64,000 nt of DNA from Gammaproteobacteria bacterium (GTDB lineage: Bacteria; Pseudomonadota; Gammaproteobacteria; Pseudomonadales; Pseudohongiellaceae), in NCBI GenBank assembly GCA_017853205.1, contig JAFMKB010000007.1:1-64000 (forward strand), written 5' to 3'. Shown here piece after piece: positions 58,599 to 64,000 of the stretch. The notes under the pieces are model-generated. The model saw only the letters and a program-made list of their open reading frames with translations. It searched no databases and was not told where the DNA came from. The position numbers and the translations under genes were made by a program. Within the stretch, counting starts at the first letter, position 1. Each line of letters starts with the position of its first letter.

Positions 58599-59543
58599 CT
58601 AATTGGCTACGTCAAGCGAATTCTCTTTTGGAGGAGCCTCATCACTCGTTTCGTCAGTGACTGACTCGGATTCAGCGGCATCTGCGCGCCGTGAGTGCAT
58701 CAGCTTGTCGAGCAGAGAAGCGACCTTCGCTGGAAGCTCGCCGCGGGACACAATCATATCAATTGCGCCGTGTTCGAGTAGAAATTCGCTGCGTTGAAAG
58801 CCTTCGGGGAGCTTTACGCGAACCGTTTGTCGAATAACGTCGGGGCCGGTAAATCCCACAAGCGCATTTGGCTCGGCAATATTAATGTCACCTAACATAG
58901 CAAGGCTGGCGGAAACACCACCATAGACCGGATCAACGAGAATGGAAATATACGGCAGCCTCATTTGCTTTAGTCGCTCAAGTGCAGCCGAAGTTTTGGC
59001 CATCTGCATTAGGGAAATCAGCGCCTCTTGCATGCGCGCACCGCCGCTTGTAGAAAAACATACGAGCGGCAAACCCTCTTCGATGCAGGTATTGACTGCC
59101 TGCGTGAATTTTTCCCCTACTACAGCACCCATCGAGCCACCGATGAAATTGAATTCGAATGCAACGGTGACCAACGGTTGGCCATTCAGAGTTCCTCGCA
59201 TTGCGATAAGCGCGTCTTTCTCACCCGTCGCTTTTTGCGCAGCACTCAGTCTGTCCTTGTAACGTTTAAGGTCTTTGAACTTCAATAAGTCGACCGGCGC
59301 AAGTTCAGCAAATAGCTCCACCTGACTGCCCTCGTCGAGGAATAGATCTAGACGCCGGCGAGCCGTGATGCGTAAATGGTGATCGCACTTAGGGCAAACG
59401 TCTGAATTTTCGCTGAGCGATTTTTCATAAAGCATCGCATCGCAGCGAGGGCATTTTTTCCAGACACCCTCGGGCACTGCTGATTTCTTGCCATCGCGCG
59501 GTCCGCTAGAAATCGACGGTAATATCTTATCTATCCAACTCAT
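58599..59543 (-). CDS. accD: Acetyl-CoA carboxylase carboxyltransferase subunit beta
   Basis: Half of the carboxyltransferase that makes malonyl-CoA for fatty-acid synthesis. The 314-residue protein has the zinc finger formed by CPRCDAMLY and [10 protein letters not shown] (residues 32-59), followed by the crotonase-like core with [12 protein letters not shown] near residue 134 and [12 protein letters not shown] near residue 162. A Glu/Asp-rich tail of about 25 residues ends the protein. accD-folC-dedD-cvpA-purF is a conserved gammaproteobacterial order. Confidence 0.96.
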   Translation of the reverse strand: MSWIDKILPSISSGPRDGKKSAVPEGVWKKCPRCDAMLYEKSLSENSDVCPKCDHHLRITARRRLDLFLDEGSQVELFAELAPVDLLKFKDLKRYKDRLSAAQKATGEKDALIAMRGTLNGQPLVTVAFEFNFIGGSMGAVVGEKFTQAVNTCIEEGLPLVCFSTSGGARMQEALISLMQMAKTSAALERLKQMRLPYISILVDPVYGGVSASLAMLGDINIAEPNALVGFTGPDVIRQTVRVKLPEGFQRSEFLLEHGAIDMIVSRGELPAKVASLLDKLMHSRRADAAESESVTDETSDEAPPKENSLDVAN

Positions 59544-59607
59544 CGACTCGTCCCTTATAAAAGTCTTCGTTGTGCTATTAATTCTGCTTATTCTGTTTTA
59601 TTGCCGC

Positions 59608-59619
59608 GCTGACGTCAGC
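59608..59619. promoter_or_regulatory. 12-bp palindrome upstream of accD
   Basis: GCTGACGTCAGC is a perfect 12-bp palindrome in the 117-bp gap between accD (minus) and the end of trpA. It is 65 bp before the accD start, so it could be an operator or part of a weak trpA terminator; no T-tract follows on the minus strand. Confidence 0.3.
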
Positions 59620-59660
59620 TTTTACTCTGCGCTTGTTTTTACTCAACCGCTGTCTTTGTG

Positions 59661-60476
59661 CTAAAGCGTATCAAGCGCTTCACGCGCTGTCTTTATTACC
59701 TCTGTGACCTGTGCCAACTGTTGCGCAGAGGCCGTGTCGTCTGAAGGCAATTTCTCGATGCGCTCAACCAATGCGCTGCCGATTATAACACCTTCAGATA
59801 ATGCCCCCATCGCGCGGGCACTCGCAGCGTCTTTTATGCCGAAGCCGATGACTATAGGAAGATCTGTCATTGTCCTTAATTTTTCGATACTTAAACGCAC
59901 TGACTCGGTATCGAGCAACGCGGCACCCGTAACACCTTTGAGCGACACGTAATAGAGATAGCCACTGCAGTTTGCTACGATCTGAGCACACCTAGACTCC
60001 GTCGTCGTCGGTGCCACAAGGAAAATAGTATCGATATGCTTCCCCTTTAAGAGGGGGGTTAAGACACTCGATTCACTCGGTGGCATGTCGACTATTAAAA
60101 CGCCATCGACGCCCGCATCGCTTGCGCGCGAAGCAAAAGCCTCATAACCCATAATTTCAACCGGATTTAGGTAGCCCATTAAGACAATGGGAGTGGAGTC
60201 ATTCTGAAGTCGAAATTCAGCAACCAGATCAAGCACCTTGGCAAGATTAGTACCCCCAGCGATCGCTCGCTCCACACCACGCTGAATGACAGGTCCGTCT
60301 GAGCTTGGGTCGCTGAATGGTACGCCTAGCTCTATCATGTCAGCGCCATCGGCTACGAGTTTATGCAAAAGTTTGAGAGTTGTTGGCAAGTCTGGGTCGC
60401 CAGCAACCAGGTAGGGAATTAGTAATTTACGTCCTTGTTGCGCAGCTACTGCGCTTACTTCGCTTATGCGACTCAT
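59661..60476 (-). CDS. trpA: Tryptophan synthase alpha subunit
   Basis: TrpA cleaves indole-3-glycerol phosphate and channels indole to TrpB. The 271-residue TIM barrel has the catalytic glutamate in MIELGVPFSDP near residue 48, the VLIVDMPP aspartate near residue 130 and phosphate-binding IVIGFGIKDA near residue 210. It follows trpB by 12 bp, as expected for a stoichiometric complex. Confidence 0.97.
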   Translation of the reverse strand: MSRISEVSAVAAQQGRKLLIPYLVAGDPDLPTTLKLLHKLVADGADMIELGVPFSDPSSDGPVIQRGVERAIAGGTNLAKVLDLVAEFRLQNDSTPIVLMGYLNPVEIMGYEAFASRASDAGVDGVLIVDMPPSESSVLTPLLKGKHIDTIFLVAPTTTESRCAQIVANCSGYLYYVSLKGVTGAALLDTESVRLSIEKLRTMTDLPIVIGFGIKDAASARAMGALSEGVIIGSALVERIEKLPSDDTASAQQLAQVTEVIKTAREALDTL

Positions 60477-60488
60477 GGTATTCCTATT

Positions 60489-61709
60489 TTACAGCGTAAG
60501 ACCTTCGAGTTTCGCGACCGTCTGAATATCTTTATCGCCGCGGCCCGACAAATTAATTACAACGGACTGCTCCGGCGCCATTGTCGCCGCTAACCGCATC
60601 GCATACGCGACGGCGTGCGCAGATTCCAGCGCAGGTATTATACCTTCGAGGCGAGTTAACTGATGAAATGCCTTCATGGCTTCCGTATCTGTCGCGTTAA
60701 CATAGTTAACGCGTTTAAGATCCTTTAGCCACGCATGCTCTGGTCCAACACCTGGGTAATCGAGCCCCGCTGAGACCGAGTGAGTTTCCATTATTTGCCC
60801 ACCCGAATCTGTCATCAGGTAGGTTCGATTGCCATGGAGCACACCTGGCACACCAGCGCTCAGGGGCGCGGCGTGACGCCCTGTCTCGACACCATCTCCG
60901 CCAGCTTCGACGCCATACATCGCCACCGATGAGTCGTTTAGGAACGGGTGGAACATGCCGATGGCGTTGGAGCCTCCTCCGACACAGGCGACCAGCGCGT
61001 CGGGCAGTTGCCCCAGCTGCGCAAGCGATTGCTCCCTCGTTTCGCGTCCGATAATGCATTGAAAGTCGCGAACGATTTGAGGATAGGGATGAGGCCCAGC
61101 AACGGTGCCAATTATGTAGTAGGTGGAATCCACGTTAGTTGCCCAGTCACGCAGCGCCTCATTCATCGCATCCTTCAAAGTACGCGAACCAGAATCTACA
61201 GAGACAACTGTCGCGCCCAACAGCTTCATGCGATAGACATTAGGTGCTTGGCGTTGAATATCCTCTGCACCCATGTAGACGAAACATTCGAGGCCAAGTC
61301 GAGCGGCAACAGTAGCGCTGGCGACACCGTGTTGACCGGCCCCCGTCTCCGCGATAATCCGCGTCTTGCCCATCCGCTTCGCTAGAAGCGCCTGACCGAT
61401 AGTATTGTTAACCTTATGCGCACCCGTGTGGTTAAGGTCTTCGCGCTTTAGATAAATCTTCGCCCCGCCTGCCTCTGCTGTCAGACGCTCAGCCAAATAG
61501 AGCGGAGAAGGTCGGCCCACGTAGTATTTCAGATCATGGTCGTACTCTGCCCAAAACTCAGGGTCTTTCGAGACTTCTTCATAGACTCTCGAGAGTTCTT
61601 CCACTGCGGCTATTAGAGTTTCTCCGACGAAGGTTCCGCCGTAGGGACCGAAATGGCCCAAGCTATCTGGACCTGCGAAACCGATTGAGTCTTGCTGCAT
61701 ATCAGGCAC
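60489..61709 (-). CDS. trpB: Tryptophan synthase beta subunit
   Basis: A PLP enzyme joining indole and serine. The 406-residue protein has the PLP lysine in [15 protein letters not shown] near residue 96, the glutamate in AETGAGQHG, and the phosphate loop [12 protein letters not shown] near residue 240. The GTG start at 61709 is chosen because AGGAG is six bases ahead; it overlaps trpF by 8 bp. ATG at 61700 is the alternative. Confidence 0.97.
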   Translation of the reverse strand: MPDMQQDSIGFAGPDSLGHFGPYGGTFVGETLIAAVEELSRVYEEVSKDPEFWAEYDHDLKYYVGRPSPLYLAERLTAEAGGAKIYLKREDLNHTGAHKVNNTIGQALLAKRMGKTRIIAETGAGQHGVASATVAARLGLECFVYMGAEDIQRQAPNVYRMKLLGATVVSVDSGSRTLKDAMNEALRDWATNVDSTYYIIGTVAGPHPYPQIVRDFQCIIGRETREQSLAQLGQLPDALVACVGGGSNAIGMFHPFLNDSSVAMYGVEAGGDGVETGRHAAPLSAGVPGVLHGNRTYLMTDSGGQIMETHSVSAGLDYPGVGPEHAWLKDLKRVNYVNATDTEAMKAFHQLTRLEGIIPALESAHAVAYAMRLAATMAPEQSVVINLSGRGDKDIQTVAKLEGLTL

Positions 61710-62340
61710 GTCTTACTCCTTCGTAAAACTGTTTCATCTTAATAATGTCTTTACGACCTTTGGCTGCCTCTATTCCGGAGCTAACATCCACACCGAATGG
61801 CTTCACGCGATTAATCGCGTCACCGACGTTTTGAGGGTTGAGCCCTCCGGCTAAAATCATTTTCTGCTTAACCTCAGCGCTTAGTGCAGAGGCTTGTCTC
61901 CAATCGAAACTATTACCTGTTCCCCCGTGCCCCTGCGCATCGAAGGTGTCGAGCAGAAAATAATGAGCGCTCTGGTAACGGTGTAAGCTGATCTCAAGTT
62001 CCTCTGTGTCGACCGACGCTTCGACGCCGACAGCTTTAAGATAAGGAATACCAAAACTTTCGCAAAATTCTGGCTCTTCACAGCCATGAAATTGTAATAA
62101 ATCGATACGGCCTGACGAAAGCACCGCCTCCACTTCCTCCCTCGAAGGATTCACAAAAAGGGCAACCACTTTTGTGCCCTTCAATTCACTAGGCAGTAAT
62201 TCTTCAATGTCGCTTATGCCGATACTCCTCACACTGGGTGCGTAGAAGACCAACCCTACGGCATCAACGCCGAGCTCTACGGCGATCTCAATTTCGGCGC
62301 GCTGTTTGAGACCACACATCTTGATCCAGGTATTCGACAT
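61702..62340 (-). CDS. trpF: Phosphoribosylanthranilate isomerase
   Basis: The third step of tryptophan synthesis from anthranilate. The 212-residue TIM barrel has the catalytic cysteine at the start (WIKMCGLK), the [11 protein letters not shown] region near residue 83, the general-acid aspartate in [14 protein letters not shown] near residue 133, and the phosphate-binding GVDVSSGIE near residue 184. It begins trpF-trpB-trpA six bases after truA. trpC, trpD and trpE are elsewhere. Confidence 0.96.
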   Translation of the reverse strand: MSNTWIKMCGLKQRAEIEIAVELGVDAVGLVFYAPSVRSIGISDIEELLPSELKGTKVVALFVNPSREEVEAVLSSGRIDLLQFHGCEEPEFCESFGIPYLKAVGVEASVDTEELEISLHRYQSAHYFLLDTFDAQGHGGTGNSFDWRQASALSAEVKQKMILAGGLNPQNVGDAINRVKPFGVDVSSGIEAAKGRKDIIKMKQFYEGVRRA

Positions 62341-62346
62341 CCGACA

Positions 62347-63246
62347 TTACTCCTGCAGGTCACTTCTCAATGCAGAGGACGGAGAGTCTAGGGCAAGAAA
62401 AGGCGGCGTCATTACCCCTACGGGCAACCCAAAGGCCACGGGGTACATTACCTGCACCAAATATAACCCGTGAGGCGCCGCAGTCATTGCTGCCTCACAT
62501 CTATTCCTCATCTCAAGGAGTTCCCGGATCCAAGTGACTGGCTTTAACCCACGCCCAATGACCAACAGACTGCCAACGATATTTCGCACCATATGTTGGA
62601 GAAACGCGTTGGCCTCGATATCGACAAGAACAAAATCGCAGAACGCACTAACCTTAATCTTATGTACGTTGCGATTGGGCGTGCTGGATTGACAACCCGC
62701 GGCTCTGAAACTAGTAAAGTCTTGCTCGCCTACCAAGGCTTGCGCAGCAGAGTTCATGGCTTCGACGTCTAGTTCAAAGGGGAAATGCGTGACTCGCCTG
62801 TCGAGGATAGCGCTGGCCTGCTTGCGTGTGTAAATCACATAGTGATAACGACGAGCTTCAGCTGTAAATCGAGCGTTAAAATCCTCTCCCACCTCGCGCG
62901 CCCAAAGCACACGAATTGAGCGCGGCAAAAGACTATTAACACCACGTGTCCACGCTTTTTCGCCCCTGTTCTGCTTGCAGTCAAAGTGTACGACCTGGCT
63001 GGTGGCATGGACACCTGCGTCAGTTCGTCCCGCGCAAGTAACGCTCACACTGTGGGCGGCGACCCTTGATAAGGCCCTCTCAACCTCTTGCTGCACTGTA
63101 GCCACAGCTGATCTGCCTTTCACACCCGCAGCTGATTGACGCTGCCATCCGCTGAAGCTGGAGCCATCGTATTCAATCGCTAGCGCAATTCGACACACTA
63201 CTGCGGAAGAGTCTTGATCGGAAAGGCTGGTTGGATCATCACTCAA
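62347..63246 (-). CDS. truA: tRNA pseudouridine synthase A
   Basis: TruA makes pseudouridine at positions 38-40 of the tRNA anticodon arm. The 299-residue protein shows EYDGSSFSGWQRQ near residue 27, the catalytic aspartate in CAGRTDAGVHATSQVVHF near residue 73, and FLQHMVRNIVGSLLVIGRG near residue 215. The start is a TTG that overlaps the fimV stop by 4 bp; an in-frame GTG at 63198 closer to the conserved core is possible. The N-terminal 17 residues are unconserved. Confidence 0.94.
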   Translation of the reverse strand: MSDDPTSLSDQDSSAVVCRIALAIEYDGSSFSGWQRQSAAGVKGRSAVATVQQEVERALSRVAAHSVSVTCAGRTDAGVHATSQVVHFDCKQNRGEKAWTRGVNSLLPRSIRVLWAREVGEDFNARFTAEARRYHYVIYTRKQASAILDRRVTHFPFELDVEAMNSAAQALVGEQDFTSFRAAGCQSSTPNRNVHKIKVSAFCDFVLVDIEANAFLQHMVRNIVGSLLVIGRGLKPVTWIRELLEMRNRCEAAMTAAPHGLYLVQVMYPVAFGLPVGVMTPPFLALDSPSSALRSDLQE

Positions 63247-64000
63247 GTGCTGCTGTCCCCGTCAACTTGCCCGCCAGAGGCATTAACCACGTCCAACAAT
63301 TTTTGCGCTTCGGCTTTGTGTTTAGATGAACCTTCTTCCAAGACTTCAAGCAATATCTCAGCAGCACCCTCGTTGTCGCCCATCTTATGGTAGGCATAGG
63401 CGAGCTCAAGTTTCGTCGCAGCCTCGTCTTCGTCTATCGGCTCGATAGGGACTGAGGTCGAGGTCTCAACAGCTGCTTCCTGCGCGCGGAAAGTTAGCTC
63501 TTCAGGATCGAAGGCAGGAGCGGATTTCACAGTCGCGATTCGGCGAGGCTTTTCTTCAACGTTGACCTCATTTCCATCTGCCAAAATCGCTAACAGCTCT
63601 CTGTCCAAGTCTTCTTGCTTGCGCATAGTGTCAGTGACAGGCTGCGCTGCTTCAGTTAACGTAATTTCACCCGGGCTCTCTTCTTCATGACTTTCCCTAT
63701 TACGTCGCAGCAGGAGCAACACAAGCAAGAGAACCGCAAGCCCAGCAGCGCCTGCGGCGATTAGGGGTTGTCCAAAGAAACCTGTCGCCTTATCCACTGT
63801 GTTACGCGCAGCGGGCGGAGTTTCGCGCTCTCGAGTTTCGGCAGCCGCTGCGAGCGATTGTGTTAACTCGGCGAGTTGCGCATCCTGCAGTTTGATTATT
63901 TCCTGAGCCGCCGTAATCTGACTCTCAATCGCCTCCAATCTTGCGATGAAATCGACTCTCTCCCGAGCCGCTTTCGCAAGCTCCTCTTGACTGATCGCGA
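63243..64000 (-). CDS. fimV: FimV-like pilus assembly/polarity protein, C-terminal part (partial)
   Basis: The reading frame is open to the window edge at 64000, so only the last 252 codons are present. Visible parts are a coiled-coil stretch (AARERVDFIARL, EAIESQITAAQEII), a membrane helix (LIAAGAAGLAVLLLVLLLLRR), an acidic cytoplasmic linker, and the FimV C-terminal domain (ATKLELAYAYHKMGDNEGAAEILLEV). FimV organises type IV pili and polar proteins, with an N-terminal LysM that would lie outside the window. It is followed by truA with a 4-bp overlap, as in Pseudomonas. Confidence 0.9.
   Translation of the reverse strand, partial: AISQEELAKAARERVDFIARLEAIESQITAAQEIIKLQDAQLAELTQSLAAAAETRERETPPAARNTVDKATGFFGQPLIAAGAAGLAVLLLVLLLLRRNRESHEEESPGEITLTEAAQPVTDTMRKQEDLDRELLAILADGNEVNVEEKPRRIATVKSAPAFDPEELTFRAQEAAVETSTSVPIEPIDEDEAATKLELAYAYHKMGDNEGAAEILLEVLEEGSSKHKAEAQKLLDVVNASGGQVDGDSST

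Overview
The window is a dense stretch of chromosomal housekeeping genes from a Gram-negative gammaproteobacterium. Evidence for this is the lipid A/KDO genes (lpxK, kdsB), the lipoprotein exporter lolCDE, the uvrC-pgsA-tRNA(Gly-Cys-Leu) block, lexA with tandem SOS boxes, RNase E with a long leader, and the fimV-truA-trpF...accD-folC-dedD-cvpA-purF block. Much of the order (murB-kdsB-ycaR-lpxK-exbD-exbB-comEC-lolEDC; nagZ/lexA/topA; gdhB/moxR-bat; fimV to purF) resembles what I recall of Pseudomonas-like genomes. Base composition is balanced. Together with mnmH, the large NAD-glutamate dehydrogenase and the GMC/gluconate-dehydrogenase pair, this suits a marine gammaproteobacterium of the Cellvibrionales/OMG type. 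The exact taxon is inference; no rRNA is present.

Layout. 1-3.4 kb: accessory metabolism, a Tat-exported gluconate-2-dehydrogenase subunit-3-like lipoprotein, a GMC flavoprotein and a Cof-type HAD phosphatase. 3.4-6.6 kb (minus): uvrC, pgsA and three tRNAs. 6.7-17.6 kb (minus): a long envelope run starting with a degenerate serine-recombinase-like gene, then lolC-lolD-lolE, comEC, exbB-exbD, lpxK, ycaR, kdsB and murB. 17.6-18.6 kb: a gene-free region that probably holds the rne promoter and structured 5' leader. 18.6-23.3 kb: rne convergent with etfBA across a bidirectional terminator. 23.5-31.8 kb: a DUF1285 gene, divergent from mnmH followed by an AddB-like/AddA-like recombination nuclease pair. 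31.8-34.5 kb (minus): nagZ-mscS-hpt. 34.6-38.2 kb: lexA convergent with topA. 38.3-46.7 kb: ilvE, tatD, a glutaredoxin-like gene, pyrD and the 180-kDa NAD-glutamate dehydrogenase. 46.8-54.4 kb: the moxR-DUF58-DUF4381-batA-batB-batD cluster plus a SUI1/YciH gene. 54.4-64 kb (minus): fimV (partial), truA, trpF, trpB, trpA, accD, folC, dedD, cvpA and purF.

Functional themes are lipopolysaccharide and lipoprotein biogenesis, DNA repair and SOS response (uvrC, lexA, topA, AddAB-like pair, tatD, comEC), amino-acid metabolism (trpFBA, ilvE, gdhB) and nucleotide synthesis or salvage (purF, pyrD, hpt).

No CRISPR array, insertion sequence, prophage or rRNA was seen. The most unusual item is the recombinase-like gene ahead of lolC. 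Thr replaces its catalytic Ser and one active-site Arg is lost, while the DNA-binding C-terminus looks intact. A short motif, ATAGGCGT, recurs in and around it, with two consecutive spacings of about 115 bp. The AddAB-like pair behind mnmH and the complete Bat cluster are the other regions worth following up. All family calls are by eye from sequence, without database searches.
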